Shown here piece after piece: positions 8,783 through 18,284 of a stretch of DNA of 64,000 nt. Location: contig NZ_VXDC01000014.1 of NCBI RefSeq assembly GCF_008711285.1, positions 1-64,000 of the forward strand. The letters are read 5' to 3'. How positions within the stretch are numbered: position 1 is the first letter of the stretch; each line of letters opens with the position of its first letter. This DNA comes from Roseibium aquae. Lineage in GTDB: Bacteria > Pseudomonadota > Alphaproteobacteria > Rhizobiales > Stappiaceae. Below the pieces are notes generated by a model that saw only the letters and a program-made list of their open reading frames with translations, did not search any database and had not been told where the DNA came from. Made by a program: the position numbers and the translations under genes.

Positions 8783-11050
8783 CTAGAGCGAAACGTTCAT
8801 TTCGCTTGCGAAGCGCTTTAACAAAGCCCGGATGTCCGTGTCCGAATGGCCAGGTTCCAGCCTCGGCAGAATACGCGCGGACAACCGGCTGGCGTCCAGC
8901 GTACGGACCATCGCCTTGACCGGACCTAGGCTGGCCGGAGACATTGACAGATCCCGATAGCCAAGGGCGATCAAAGCCATGGCTTCGAGCGGCCGGCCAG
9001 CAAGTTCACCGCACAAGGTGACAGGAACATGGTTTGCCTGCCCGGCGAGAACGATCTGCCTCAAGGCCCTCAAGAAGCTGATGTTCAAACTATCGAACCG
9101 GTTGGCGACGCGCGTGTTTCCACGATCGGCGGCGCAGAAAAACTGAAACAAATCGTTCGAGCCAACCGACACAAAGTCGACATGGGTCATCAATTCGTCC
9201 AGTTGAAACAAAAGTGAGGGCACCTCGATCATGACGCCCAGCCGGATGGATTCGGGAACGGCGTGGCCATGGCGCTTGAGGTGGGCAAGCTCCTTTTCCA
9301 CCAGGTTGCGCGCCTTGAGAAACTCGTCCACTTCGACAACCATAGGAAACATGAGCTTCAATTCACGCCCCACTGCCGCCGTGAGCAGCGCGCGGATCTG
9401 CGTTCGCAGCAAACCTGGACGATCCAGACCAAGACGCAGGGCCCGCCATCCCATCGCCGGGTTTTCTTCCTGGATCGACCGGAGGTAAGGCAGGACCTTG
9501 TCCCCACCGATATCGAGGGACCGAAAAGTCACGGCCTTCCCACCGGCAGCTTCCAGCACCTGCTGATATTGCGCTTTCTGCTCCCCCATTCGCGGAAAGG
9601 ACGATGCGACCATGAACTGCAGTTCGGTACGGAACAGACCCACCCCCGCAGCCCCCGCTTCCGACAGATGCGGCAAGTCCACCAAAAGCCCGGCATTCAT
9701 CTGCAGCGTGATGTCAACACCATCCTTGGTGATCGATGGCTTTGTTCGCAACCTGCGGTATTGCGCTTGCCGCCTTGCACGAAAGCGAACCTTTTCCGCA
9801 TAGGCCTGTTGAACATCGTGGGGCGGACGCAGGTGAACGTCGCCGGCATCGCCATCGACGATAATCGCGTCCCCCGCGTCGGCCAGACTGACGATATCGT
9901 CGACCTGTCCCACCAAGGGTATGCCCAGCGCCCGCGCGACAATCGTGATGTGGCTTGTGGCCCCGCCCTCTTCCAGCACCAGTCCACGGATCCGGTCCCG
10001 GCCATAATCCAAAAGCTCCGCAGCTCCCATGTTGCGGGCGACAAGGATGGCGTCTTCGGGCAATTCAGACGCGTGGGGGCCATGTTTGCGGCCCATCAAC
10101 TCCCGGATGAGGCGGTGGGCCAGATCGTCAAGATCGTGCAAACGTTCCCGAAGATAGGGATCGGTCTGCCGGAGCATGCGGGCACGCGTATCACTCTGCA
10201 CCTTCTCGACGGCGGCCTCCGCCGTCAGACCGTTGCGGATGGCTTCCTCGATCCGGCGGATCCACCCCCTGTCGTGAGCGAACATCCGGTACGCCTCAAG
10301 AACCTCCCGGTGCTCACCCGCCGCCGCGACATCGCCACTGGCGAGAAGATCGTCGATGGATACCCGCAAACGGGTGATTGCCGCATCAAGACGGGCGCTT
10401 TCCGCATCCGGGTCCTCGGCGATCAGATTGGTGACGACCACCCGCGGCTCATGTAGGACGACATGCCCCATACCAACGCCTTCCGCCAGGCCCATCGCAG
10501 AGACATGGATCGGACGGGACAAGTCCAGACCTGTACCCTTTTGAGCGATGGCCTCGAGCTCGCCTGCAGCCACCATTTCGGCGATCAGCATGGCGGTCGT
10601 CTGAAGCGCTTCCACCTCATCTTCCAGATAGGTGCGATGCGACTTGTTTTGAACAACAAGCACGCCAAGAGTCCGGCCCGCTCTCAGGATTGGCACACCG
10701 AGGAAAGAGTTGTAGGCCTCTTCCCCAGTTTCAGGCAGATAGGCGAATCCGGGATGCGCACGGGCATTCGGCAGGTTGAGAGGCCTTGCTTCGGCGGCAA
10801 TCAACCCAACCAGGCCTTCCCCCACGCGCAAGGACGCCTGATGAACGGCATCACGATTGAGGCCTTCGGTTGCATAGAGTTCCAGAACACCGTCTGCCCG
10901 CAAGATGTAGACGGAACACACTTCGGCAACGACATTGGACGCGATCAACACCACGATCTTGTCGAGCCGTTCTTGAGCCTTTATCGGCTCCGCCATGACC
11001 TCGCGCAGCCGCCGGAGCAACAGGCGCGGACCAGCGAGGCTGCTTCGCAT
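8783..11050 (-). CDS. ptsP: Phosphoenolpyruvate-protein phosphotransferase PtsP (enzyme I-Ntr)
   Basis: First enzyme of the nitrogen-type phosphotransferase system: takes phosphate from PEP and passes it to the NPr (PtsO) carrier. The 755-residue protein has an N-terminal GAF domain (about residues 25-165), which in this family senses glutamine or other ligands, then the enzyme I N-domain, the phosphohistidine motif GGATSHITIVAR with H367, and the C-terminal PEP-binding TIM barrel with a GVGLFRTELQFM signature. AGAGGTGAGC precedes the ATG. It sits between lysC and prfA, the usual place in Hyphomicrobiales. The 76 bases to lysC allow co-transcription. Confidence 0.97.
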   Translation of the reverse strand: MRSSLAGPRLLLRRLREVMAEPIKAQERLDKIVVLIASNVVAEVCSVYILRADGVLELYATEGLNRDAVHQASLRVGEGLVGLIAAEARPLNLPNARAHPGFAYLPETGEEAYNSFLGVPILRAGRTLGVLVVQNKSHRTYLEDEVEALQTTAMLIAEMVAAGELEAIAQKGTGLDLSRPIHVSAMGLAEGVGMGHVVLHEPRVVVTNLIAEDPDAESARLDAAITRLRVSIDDLLASGDVAAAGEHREVLEAYRMFAHDRGWIRRIEEAIRNGLTAEAAVEKVQSDTRARMLRQTDPYLRERLHDLDDLAHRLIRELMGRKHGPHASELPEDAILVARNMGAAELLDYGRDRIRGLVLEEGGATSHITIVARALGIPLVGQVDDIVSLADAGDAIIVDGDAGDVHLRPPHDVQQAYAEKVRFRARRQAQYRRLRTKPSITKDGVDITLQMNAGLLVDLPHLSEAGAAGVGLFRTELQFMVASSFPRMGEQKAQYQQVLEAAGGKAVTFRSLDIGGDKVLPYLRSIQEENPAMGWRALRLGLDRPGLLRTQIRALLTAAVGRELKLMFPMVVEVDEFLKARNLVEKELAHLKRHGHAVPESIRLGVMIEVPSLLFQLDELMTHVDFVSVGSNDLFQFFCAADRGNTRVANRFDSLNISFLRALRQIVLAGQANHVPVTLCGELAGRPLEAMALIALGYRDLSMSPASLGPVKAMVRTLDASRLSARILPRLEPGHSDTDIRALLKRFASEMNVSL

Positions 11051-11126
11051 TGCTCACCTCTACCCGTGTCTGGGCCCGCACGTTACCCGAGCCGCCCCCC
11101 GCGATCGCCGAACGCTCGGCGGATCT

Positions 11127-12377
11127 TTATCCATCCAAACCGTATAGCGAATGGAGAGTCCGAACGGCAAGTTCCGTATAGGCAGAATCAATAAGAACGG
11201 AAATTTTTATCTCTGAAGTTGTTATGGCGCGAATATTTATGCCTTTTTCCGCCAAACCCCGGAAACACTGCGCAGCCACACCCGCATGAGACCGCATACC
11301 GATTCCGATCACCGAGACCTTCACGACATCGGTTGCCCACTCGACGTTCTGGAAACCGATTTCGCGGCGATTGGCCTCAAGAACTGACAGCGCGCGCTGA
11401 TAATCCGTCTCGGGCACTGTGAAGGTGATATCGGTCGTTTTCCCATCCGGAGAGATATTTTGGACAATCATGTCGACGTTGATATTCGCATCGGCAAGCG
11501 GTCCGAACACCGATTGGGCCACCCCGGGTTTGTCCGCCACATCGCGGATTGAGATCTGGGCTTCATCTTTGGCAAACGCAATGCCGGTCACAACTTGCTG
11601 TTCCACGAGTTCATCCTCGTCGCAGATTAGGGTTCCAGGGGGAAGATTTCCGTCGCCGACCTGTGGCGCATCCGGATCATCGAAACTTGAACGCACGAAC
11701 GTGGGCACTCCATGTACCATGGCCATTTCGACCGAACGCACCTGAAGCACCTTGGCGCCCAGCGAGGCCATTTCCAGCATCTCTTCAAACGACACGCGAT
11801 CCAGCCGCCTGGCCTTCGGTACGATCCGCGGATCGGTTGTGTAGACACCGTCAACATCGGTGTAAATGTCGCAACGGTCGGCCTTGATCGCGGCGGCGAT
11901 GGCGACGGCGCTTGTATCGGACCCGCCCCGGCCGAGGGTGGATATGCGATTGTCCGGAGACAATCCCTGAAAACCCGCCATTACGGCGACCTGCCCCTGC
12001 CCAAGACGGTCGATCAGGACGCTGCCATCGATCTCGCGGATGCGGGCGGCGCCATGGTTTTCGTCGGTTTTGATCGGCACCTGCCAACCCTGCCAGGAGC
12101 GGGCGTTGACGCCCAAATCCTGCAATACGATGGCCAATAGCCCGGACGTGACCTGCTCACCAGAGGCGACCACCGCATCGTACTCACGGGCATCGTGCAG
12201 GGGCGACGCCTGGCGGCAATACTCAACAAGCTTGTTGGTCTGGCCGGCCATGGCCGAGACAACAACCGCCACTTCATGCCCGGCATCGACCTCCCGTTTC
12301 ACGTGGCGGGCCACGTTTCGGATACGGTCGAGGTCGGCCACAGAGGTACCGCCGAATTTCATAACCAGTCGCGCCAT
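11127..12377 (-). CDS. lysC: Aspartate kinase
   Basis: Phosphorylates aspartate in the first step to lysine, threonine and methionine. The 416-residue product begins MARLVMKFGGTSV, the kinase nucleotide-binding start, and contains the GRGGSDTSAVA substrate motif. Two ACT domains in the C-terminal third (from about residue 265) bind amino-acid effectors, so feedback inhibition is expected. The open frame extends 114 codons upstream, but that extension covers the lysC-ubiG promoter gap and even enters ubiG, so the internal ATG at 12377 is the real start. Head of the minus-strand block. Confidence 0.97.
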   Translation of the reverse strand: MARLVMKFGGTSVADLDRIRNVARHVKREVDAGHEVAVVVSAMAGQTNKLVEYCRQASPLHDAREYDAVVASGEQVTSGLLAIVLQDLGVNARSWQGWQVPIKTDENHGAARIREIDGSVLIDRLGQGQVAVMAGFQGLSPDNRISTLGRGGSDTSAVAIAAAIKADRCDIYTDVDGVYTTDPRIVPKARRLDRVSFEEMLEMASLGAKVLQVRSVEMAMVHGVPTFVRSSFDDPDAPQVGDGNLPPGTLICDEDELVEQQVVTGIAFAKDEAQISIRDVADKPGVAQSVFGPLADANINVDMIVQNISPDGKTTDITFTVPETDYQRALSVLEANRREIGFQNVEWATDVVKVSVIGIGMRSHAGVAAQCFRGLAEKGINIRAITTSEIKISVLIDSAYTELAVRTLHSLYGLDG

Positions 12378-12554
12378 ATCGATCGTCGTCGTCTTGAGTT
12401 GAAGCTGGAACGCAGAACGCGCCCGTTGGATCGGGCGCCATGCATACAGCCCCAGCGGAAAAGCCGCAACTGCACTGCTTGACAAATCACCCGGGACCTT
12501 AGAACGACAAAGGGAGAAAGCGCGCGCGGCGAACCCACATGGAAGGATATCGGC

Positions 12555-13316
12555 ATGAGCACCCACACGGACTCCGGGACAGGAACCGTCGACAAGGATG
12601 AAGTGGCGCGCTTTTCGGCGCTGGCCCAGGAGTGGTGGAATCCAGCTGGTAAATTCAAGCCTCTCCACAAGTTCAATCCGGTCCGCCTCACCTATATCAA
12701 AGAGCAGGTTTGCGCGCATTTTGGACGCGATCCGAAAGCATCCAACGCTTTCGAAGGTCTACGGTTTCTCGATATCGGCTGCGGTGGAGGCTTGCTGAGT
12801 GAACCGATGGCCCGCCTTGGAGCCGATGTTGTCGGTGCAGATCCATCGACCACCAACATCGAGGTGGCGAAGATCCACATGGTCCAGTCCGGTCTCGAGA
12901 TCGACTACCGCGCTACGACAGCCGAAGACCTTGCGCAGGCCGGAGAAACCTTCGACGTCATCCTGAACATGGAAGTCGTGGAGCACGTCGCCGATGTTCC
13001 AATGTTTCTGACAAAAACCGCGAACATGGTGCGCCCGGGCGGGCTGATGTTCATCGCGACCATCAACCGGACCTTCAAGGCCTATGCCTTGGCGATTGTC
13101 GGAGCGGAATATGTTCTACGCTGGCTGCCGAAGGGCACCCATAGCTATGACAAGCTTGTCAAGCCGGATGAGATCGAAGGTCCGTTCGGCGAAGCGGGGT
13201 TGTCAATCATCGACCGCACGGGGGTTTTCTACAACCCGGTCAGCGACAGCTGGAACAAGAGCCGCGACATGGACGTCAACTACATGATGCTAGCGGAACG
13301 CCCCAAAGCCTCATGA
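12555..13316 (+). CDS. ubiG: Ubiquinone biosynthesis O-methyltransferase UbiG
   Basis: Catalyses both O-methylations in ubiquinone synthesis, at the membrane surface. The 253-residue protein shows the UbiG N-terminus ([19 protein letters not shown]), the AdoMet motif [15 protein letters not shown] at about residues 73-87 and the acidic end of the next strand VVGADPS. GGAAGGATATC before the ATG is a fair ribosome-binding site. Divergent from lysC, as in many alphaproteobacteria; the next gene overlaps its stop by four bases. Confidence 0.97.
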   Translation: MSTHTDSGTGTVDKDEVARFSALAQEWWNPAGKFKPLHKFNPVRLTYIKEQVCAHFGRDPKASNAFEGLRFLDIGCGGGLLSEPMARLGADVVGADPSTTNIEVAKIHMVQSGLEIDYRATTAEDLAQAGETFDVILNMEVVEHVADVPMFLTKTANMVRPGGLMFIATINRTFKAYALAIVGAEYVLRWLPKGTHSYDKLVKPDEIEGPFGEAGLSIIDRTGVFYNPVSDSWNKSRDMDVNYMMLAERPKAS

Positions 13317-14008
13317 GGGAACCGATTGTCTTCATTCCCGGCCTCCTTTGCGATGAGCTTGTCTATGCTCCCCAAATCGCCGCGTTCGCCGATCATCCCA
13401 TTCTGATCGCAAACCATCGCGACCACGGCAGCATACGGGAAATCGCCGCATCCATTCTCGAGGCCGGACCTGAAAGGTTTGCCCTGATCGGACTGTCCAT
13501 GGGCGGCTACATCGCCATGGAGATCATGAGAGTAGCCCCCGGGCGGGTGACGCGTCTGTCCCTTCTGGATACAAATGCACGGCCGGACACACCCGACCAG
13601 ACGGAGCGGCGCCTGTTTTTGATAGAACTCGCTCGGAAAAAAGACTTCAAAAAAATTCCCCATCTCCTGTTTCCCGGTTTTGTTCACCAGAGCCGCGAAG
13701 ATGACGAGCAGCTCCGTGCGATCGTGGTCGAGATGGCCATGACCACGGGCCCGGACGCCTTCATCCGGCAACAGACCGCCTTGATCAACCGGATCGATTC
13801 CCGCCCGCATCTGGCCGCCATCGACTGCCCGGCTCTCGTGGTCGTCGGAGAAGGCGACCGTTTGACACCGCCGGAGCTTTCAGAAGAAATCCACGCCCTC
13901 ATCCCGCGCAGCTGTCTCGCAGTCATTCGCGGAAGCGGACATCTTTCAACGCTGGAGGAGCCCGCACAGACCACTTCGGTGCTAAAGTCATGGATGGAAT
14001 CCTCCTGA
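13313..14008 (+). CDS. Alpha/beta hydrolase
   Basis: A 231-residue alpha/beta-hydrolase-fold enzyme of unknown substrate. The nucleophile elbow GLSMGG is present at about residues 60-65, with an acid in [11 protein letters not shown] and a histidine in GSGHLSTLE completing a likely Ser-Asp-His triad. It lacks a signal peptide, so it should be cytoplasmic. Its start overlaps the ubiG stop (ATGA), so it is translationally coupled to quinone synthesis; whether that means a functional link is unknown. Confidence 0.85.
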   Translation: MREPIVFIPGLLCDELVYAPQIAAFADHPILIANHRDHGSIREIAASILEAGPERFALIGLSMGGYIAMEIMRVAPGRVTRLSLLDTNARPDTPDQTERRLFLIELARKKDFKKIPHLLFPGFVHQSREDDEQLRAIVVEMAMTTGPDAFIRQQTALINRIDSRPHLAAIDCPALVVVGEGDRLTPPELSEEIHALIPRSCLAVIRGSGHLSTLEEPAQTTSVLKSWMESS

Positions 14009-14044
14009 ACCGTTTCCTTCCTGGAAAAAGTTACCTCTCATATA

Positions 14045-14057
14045 TGATTTAGATCAA
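14045..14057 (+). promoter_or_regulatory. FNR/FixK-like box upstream of the phasin-like gene
   Basis: TGATTTAGATCAA fits the TTGAT-N4-ATCAA consensus of FNR/FixK/FnrL regulators at 9 of 10 defined positions (the first T is A). It lies 97 bases before the phasin-like ATG, far enough to act as a class II activation site with a promoter in between. Seen directly; the regulator is inferred. Confidence 0.5.
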
Positions 14058-14153
14058 ATCCGGTGCCCGGTTGCTGTCTTACGATTCTGCGCCGCTCAAA
14101 CGGGCCTCGCCTGACTGTGGAAGCGCCCGGCGAAGCGACGAGAGGAGGATGAC

Positions 14154-14567
14154 ATGTCAACGAGGACCAACATTCCCTTCCCCTATCTGGCCTTTGGCAA
14201 CGAGACGTTCCGCGGCACTTTTGAGTTCTGGCGGCCGGACAGACTGACGGCGAATGCCGAGGTGAAGGTGACCGACGACATTGAGACCGTCCAGAGCATG
14301 TTCTGGAATCATGCCGAACGGGCATTTGAAAACCACTTGGCATTTGTTGAAAAGCGCCTGAAAGCGGATTTGGACTGTGCAGAGGACCTTGGACACTGCG
14401 GCAGGCCCGAAGACGCAATCAACCGGCTTGGAACGTTTTTCACCGAGATGGTGACCGATTACACCGAGCATGCCAAACATCAGATCAAGGAGTTCCAGCC
14501 GGACGCACTGGAAGACCTCGGCAGTGGCGGCCGCATCAAGCGGGAGGCGAAAGAAGGCGACGGGTGA
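14154..14567 (+). CDS. Phasin family protein (putative)
   Basis: A 137-residue, mostly helical soluble protein. Residues about 45-115 follow the phasin pattern, with FVEKRLKADLDCAEDLGHC and a DYTEHAKHQIKEF helix. Phasins coat polyhydroxybutyrate granules and limit their size; some small alphaproteobacterial members have other, stress-related roles. AGAGGAGGATGAC upstream is a very strong ribosome-binding site. It stands alone, behind an FNR/FixK-like box, which suggests induction under low oxygen. The methylsuccinyl-CoA dehydrogenase encoded elsewhere in the window shows that the host runs the acetyl-CoA assimilation pathway linked to polyhydroxybutyrate. Family assignment is by pattern and could be wrong. 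Confidence 0.65.
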   Translation: MSTRTNIPFPYLAFGNETFRGTFEFWRPDRLTANAEVKVTDDIETVQSMFWNHAERAFENHLAFVEKRLKADLDCAEDLGHCGRPEDAINRLGTFFTEMVTDYTEHAKHQIKEFQPDALEDLGSGGRIKREAKEGDG

Positions 14568-14681
14568 AGGCGCACCGCACCCGGGCATCAGGCCTTCGGA
14601 AAACGCGCGAGGCGCCGAGATCTTGGAAAAAGCCGGTTTCCGAGCGATAAGCGGCCCTTGCCGGTTGCGCGCTGGACCGGT

Positions 14682-15206
14682 TCAGTTGGCGTCCTCGGGC
14701 GGAGCGGGCAGCGGCAGGATGTCAATGCCCTCATCGAGAAGGGCCTCTGCGTCTTTGCGCGTGGTTTCGCCGTAGATGGTGCGTTCCTGAGTTTCCCCAT
14801 GATGCATTTTGCGTGCCTCCCGGGCGAAATCGCTGCCGACGTTCTCGGCGTTGGCGATAATTTGCGCCCTGAGCAGGCGATAGGCGGCCGCAATCTCCTT
14901 CTGACGCAGGTCAGGGGGCAGGATCGCGGCTGTGTTGGAGGGAGGCGCCACTGCGGCCCCCGATACGGAGACCGGATCCGATTCCCTCATACTGCCGTCC
15001 TTGTTTCCCGCGGGTTCGGCCGATCGCGCTTCCCGGCTTCGGGACGTGGAAACGGCGGGCGCCATCAGCCCTTTGACAATCTGCAAACTCCCGCAGAGGG
15101 GACAAGACAGATGGCCGCCCGTTTGTTGGCGATCGAAGTCACTTGAATTGCGAAACCAACCTTCGGAGGCGTGGCCCGAGTCGCACACCAAACTGTATCG
15201 GATCAC
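14682..15206 (-). CDS. DUF1178 family protein
   Basis: A 174-residue protein of unknown function common in alphaproteobacteria. It begins MIRYSLVCDSGHASEGWFR, with Cys8 and His11 and a CPLC pair near residues 35-38 that look like a zinc-binding site. The C-terminal half is helical with the family's conserved HHGETQERTIYGET stretch. The start is GTG and its first bases overlap the stop of the upstream amidase (GTGA), so the two are coupled. Last gene of the comF-grxC-amidase-DUF1178 group. Confidence 0.88.
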   Translation of the reverse strand: MIRYSLVCDSGHASEGWFRNSSDFDRQQTGGHLSCPLCGSLQIVKGLMAPAVSTSRSREARSAEPAGNKDGSMRESDPVSVSGAAVAPPSNTAAILPPDLRQKEIAAAYRLLRAQIIANAENVGSDFAREARKMHHGETQERTIYGETTRKDAEALLDEGIDILPLPAPPEDAN

Positions 15207-16063
15207 GAAGTCAGCTCCTCGGGCCTCGCCACCGCAACGTTCTTCATCGTGAAGGGTCTTGTGTTGGATAAATTCGGAATGCTTCTGCGGGCCTTGCCAA
15301 CCATCTTCAAGTCGATGGCGGCCGTTATGAAGCCCGGTTCGCCATTGTCACATTCAGCGCAGATCTGACCCCATGGATCGACGATGACGCTGTGTCCGAA
15401 AGTCTGGCGCCCGTCCTCGTGTTGCCCGCCTTGCGCGGCGGAGATCATGAAAGCACCGTTTTCAATGGCGCGGGCGCGCTGCAGGACATGCCAATGCGCC
15501 TTCCCCGTTTGCCGTGTGAAGGCCGCCGGTGCCGTCAGAACTTGGGCACCATGAAGGGCCTGCGCGCGAAACAGATCCGGAAATCGAACATCATAGCAAA
15601 TGCCAAGCCCAAGCTTCATCAAGGGAAGGTCGACAAGGATCGCGCACTCACCCGGATTGTAGGTCGCCGACTCCCGCCAGCTTTCGCCATCGGGCAGATC
15701 GACGTCGAACATATGGATCTTGTCGTAACGGGCGAGTGTCTCTCCACCCGGCCCGAACACGAATGCCCTGTTGACGGCCCGCGCCTCGCCAGCTCGGATC
15801 GCCAAGGACCCCGCATGGAGATAGATGCCCAGGCGTTTGGCAAGGCGAGCAAAGGCGCGGACAAACGGATCGTCTTCCTCCGGTGCGATGCGGTCGAAAA
15901 GTTCTTCCCGGGAACGAACCAGCACATTGGTCATTTCCGGGGTCTGAATGTACCGTGCACCTTTCTCTGCGGCCGAACAAATGAGCCGTTCGGCAACATC
16001 GAGATTTTCCTCGACGCTGCGGCCACTGCGCAGTTGGACGCAGGCGGCGACAAACTCTTGCAT
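15203..16063 (-). CDS. Carbon-nitrogen hydrolase (nitrilase superfamily, Nit2/omega-amidase-like)
   Basis: A 286-residue cytoplasmic amidase of the nitrilase fold. The catalytic Glu-Lys-Cys triad is visible in TPEMTN, YDKIHMFD and GLGICYDVRFP. The DVDLPDGESWRES loop is typical of Nit1/Nit2-type enzymes, which hydrolyse deaminated glutathione or omega-amides of 2-oxo acids. The ATG at 16063 follows GGAAGGGGGACC; an in-frame GTG at 16081 is less likely. It lies 29 bases after grxC and overlaps DUF1178, so a glutathione-repair role next to a glutaredoxin is attractive but inferred. Confidence 0.92.
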   Translation of the reverse strand: MQEFVAACVQLRSGRSVEENLDVAERLICSAAEKGARYIQTPEMTNVLVRSREELFDRIAPEEDDPFVRAFARLAKRLGIYLHAGSLAIRAGEARAVNRAFVFGPGGETLARYDKIHMFDVDLPDGESWRESATYNPGECAILVDLPLMKLGLGICYDVRFPDLFRAQALHGAQVLTAPAAFTRQTGKAHWHVLQRARAIENGAFMISAAQGGQHEDGRQTFGHSVIVDPWGQICAECDNGEPGFITAAIDLKMVGKARRSIPNLSNTRPFTMKNVAVARPEELTS

Positions 16064-16092
16064 TCGGTCCCCCTTCCGCACTCAAAAACGGA

Positions 16093-16353
16093 TCATACGG
16101 CCAGCAGGCTGTCCAGCTTGCCCGCACGCTCCAGTTCGTGCAACTCGTCGCAACCGCCGACATGTACGTCGCCGATAAAGATCTGCGGGAAGGTCGATCG
16201 CCCGTTTGCTTTCTTGATCATTTCCTGTCGAAGCGCCGGATCGAAGGTCGCGTCCTCTTCCCGGTACGAAACGCCTTTCTTGTCCAACAGGCGTTTCGCT
16301 GCCGTGCAGAACCCACAAAGCTGGCGAGTGTAAATCACAACATTTGCCGTCAT
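16093..16353 (-). CDS. grxC: Glutaredoxin 3
   Basis: Small thiol-disulfide oxidoreductase (86 residues) reduced by glutathione. The dithiol active site is CGFC at residues 13-16; the glutathione-binding TFPQIF and GGCDEL motifs follow. Length and sequence are standard for GrxC. It is 84 bases downstream of comF and just before the amidase. Confidence 0.96.
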   Translation of the reverse strand: MTANVVIYTRQLCGFCTAAKRLLDKKGVSYREEDATFDPALRQEMIKKANGRSTFPQIFIGDVHVGGCDELHELERAGKLDSLLAV

Positions 16354-16437
16354 CTATCTTCCTCAGTCCGCGAACCGCGCCATTTCATCTTGTCGCTTAT
16401 ATGCGGCCAGACTGGCCTGCCACAAGTCATCAACCTG

Positions 16438-17250
16438 TTACAGTTTATCTTTCAGTTCTGCGCCATGTTCCCTAGCCATGCCCGCCGGGTCGGCGATCGC
16501 AAAAACCAAAACGTCGATCTGCCGCGCCCCTGCCTGTTTCAAAACCTTTACGCACGCCGCCATCGTGGCTCCCGTGGTCATGACATCATCCACCAGCAGG
16601 ACCGGGCGGCCGAAAACCCGAGATCCAGCATCTGGCGTCAATGCAATAGCGCCGCGCAGGTTCTTCTGCCGCTCGGTGGCATTCAGGCCAACCTGCGCGC
16701 GGGTGTGCCGCGTTCGCCTCAACAAGTCCGGGACGAACTCGCTATCGCAAAGACTTGCCACAACCTTTGCAAGATCGGCCGACTGGTTAAACCGTCTTTG
16801 CAGCAGCCGGCGCGGATGGAGCGGAACAGGTGCGATCAGCGGCCTGTCCCGCAAAAGCTCCGTCCCGGCGCGCGCCATCCAGCGCCCCATCGAAAGGGCA
16901 AGGTGCCGGCGCCGGGCGAATTTCAAGCCAAGAACCAGGTCGCGCGCTGGACCGGAATACCAGCACGCTCCCCGGGCACGATCAAAAGCGGGAGGAAACG
17001 CGATGGCACGCGGGCTGAGCGCATCGACACCCACCTCATGCTCGAACGGCGTCCCATATCGCAAACACCATGGCTGCTCGAGGAATCTCACGCGCGACCA
17101 GCAGGCACCGCACAGCCCATGCCCCTTGTGACCCGTTACGGTGTCGCATGTCAAACAGCGTGGCGGCAGCAGAAAGTCGAGGATACCCCGGCCGGTGATA
17201 CCCGCACCGGCGGACATGAACCGCATCACGTCTGAGTAACCCCGACCCAT
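16438..17250 (-). CDS. ComF family phosphoribosyltransferase-like protein
   Basis: A 270-residue ComF/GntX-type protein. The N-terminus has a zinc-ribbon-like CLTC at 32-35 and CGAC at 47-50; the C-terminal type I phosphoribosyltransferase domain carries the PRPP loop VLLVDDVMTTGAT. In naturally competent bacteria ComF helps DNA uptake; in alphaproteobacteria its role is unclear. It heads the grxC-amidase-DUF1178 group and is divergent from the methyltransferase gene. Confidence 0.9.
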   Translation of the reverse strand: MGRGYSDVMRFMSAGAGITGRGILDFLLPPRCLTCDTVTGHKGHGLCGACWSRVRFLEQPWCLRYGTPFEHEVGVDALSPRAIAFPPAFDRARGACWYSGPARDLVLGLKFARRRHLALSMGRWMARAGTELLRDRPLIAPVPLHPRRLLQRRFNQSADLAKVVASLCDSEFVPDLLRRTRHTRAQVGLNATERQKNLRGAIALTPDAGSRVFGRPVLLVDDVMTTGATMAACVKVLKQAGARQIDVLVFAIADPAGMAREHGAELKDKL

Positions 17251-17347
17251 TGCACCACCTCACAGAAACGATCCTAGCATGTTTTTGACCTGATCCCTTC
17301 CAATGCCATATGAGGGGGATCAGTTGGCGCCTACAATCGGAAAGCCC

Positions 17348-18265
17348 ATGGATCAGGCAAACCTCTTCGAACGGAATCTGTTGAAGCAAAGAGCAAAGCG
17401 GGCCCTTGAACGGCAAACGGCGGGAATGGATTTCCTGTTCAAAGCCATCGCGGACGATCTCGGGGTCCGGCTGTCGGCGATCCAACGCGAATTTGGCTTT
17501 GCCTTGGATCTCGGCGGGCATGCGGGCCACATATCGGCGATGCTGCGCGCCAGCGGAAAGGCAGACACGATCATCCGGGCCGATCTGTTCCACTCCGACC
17601 CAGCGCTGCCGCCGCCCGATCTGGTTCTGGACGACGAATTCCTGCCGTTTGGCCCCGGCACGCTCGATTTGATTGTGGCCGGGCCAGCCCTTTGTTTCGT
17701 AAACGACCTACCCGGTGTCCTGATGCAGATCCGAAAAGCTCTGCGCCCGGATGGACTGTTCCTTGCCTCAATTCCGGGAAGCGGAACGCTACAGGAACTT
17801 CGAGATGTCTTGCTGCGAACCGAGATCGAGCGAACTGGCGGCGGGTCTCCTCGTGTCTCCCCTTTCGCTGACACACGCGATCTGGGAGCCTTGTTGCAAC
17901 GGGCAGGGTTCGCGCTTCCCGTAGCGGATGTCGACCTGCTGACCGTGCGCTACGATACGATTTTCAATCTTATGGCCGATTTGCGGGCAATGGGCGCGAC
18001 CTCTGTGCTTCGCGAGAGGCCGGCCAACCCGGTGAGCAAGGATTTCTTCATTCGCGCAGGCGAGCTTTACGCCCTCACCCATGCCGACCCGGACGGCCGG
18101 ATCCGGGCGACAATCTCTGTTGTTTCTCTAAGCGGTTGGGCGCCTCATGAGAGCCAGCAGAAACCGCTACGGCCAGGCTCAGCCAAATCGAGACTGGCCG
18201 ACGCCCTAGGCGCCAAGGAAGTCAAACTTGGAGAAACCAGATCGGAGAAAAGCAGCGGCAGGTGA
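17348..18265 (+). CDS. SAM-dependent methyltransferase (BioC/NDUFAF5-like)
   Basis: A 305-residue class I methyltransferase-like protein. It starts MDQANLFERNLLKQRAKRA, the typical helical lead of the alphaproteobacterial group related to mitochondrial NDUFAF5, then a degenerate AdoMet motif (LDLGGHAGH, about residues 55-63) and a DLIVAGPALCFVNDLP stretch in place of the usual acidic motif. NDUFAF5 modifies an arginine of complex I subunit NDUFS7, so a respiratory assembly role is possible. The ATG at 17348 follows GGAAAG; an earlier ATG at 17303 lacks one. The tail past residue 255 is low-complexity. Confidence 0.8.
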   Translation: MDQANLFERNLLKQRAKRALERQTAGMDFLFKAIADDLGVRLSAIQREFGFALDLGGHAGHISAMLRASGKADTIIRADLFHSDPALPPPDLVLDDEFLPFGPGTLDLIVAGPALCFVNDLPGVLMQIRKALRPDGLFLASIPGSGTLQELRDVLLRTEIERTGGGSPRVSPFADTRDLGALLQRAGFALPVADVDLLTVRYDTIFNLMADLRAMGATSVLRERPANPVSKDFFIRAGELYALTHADPDGRIRATISVVSLSGWAPHESQQKPLRPGSAKSRLADALGAKEVKLGETRSEKSSGR

Positions 18266-18284
18266 ATGCGGTACGGCCTTGAAC

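Noticed and set aside
12378-12719. N-terminal extension of aspartate kinase
   Set aside because: It crosses the lysC-ubiG intergenic gap and part of ubiG; the family begins at MARLVMKFGGTSV.
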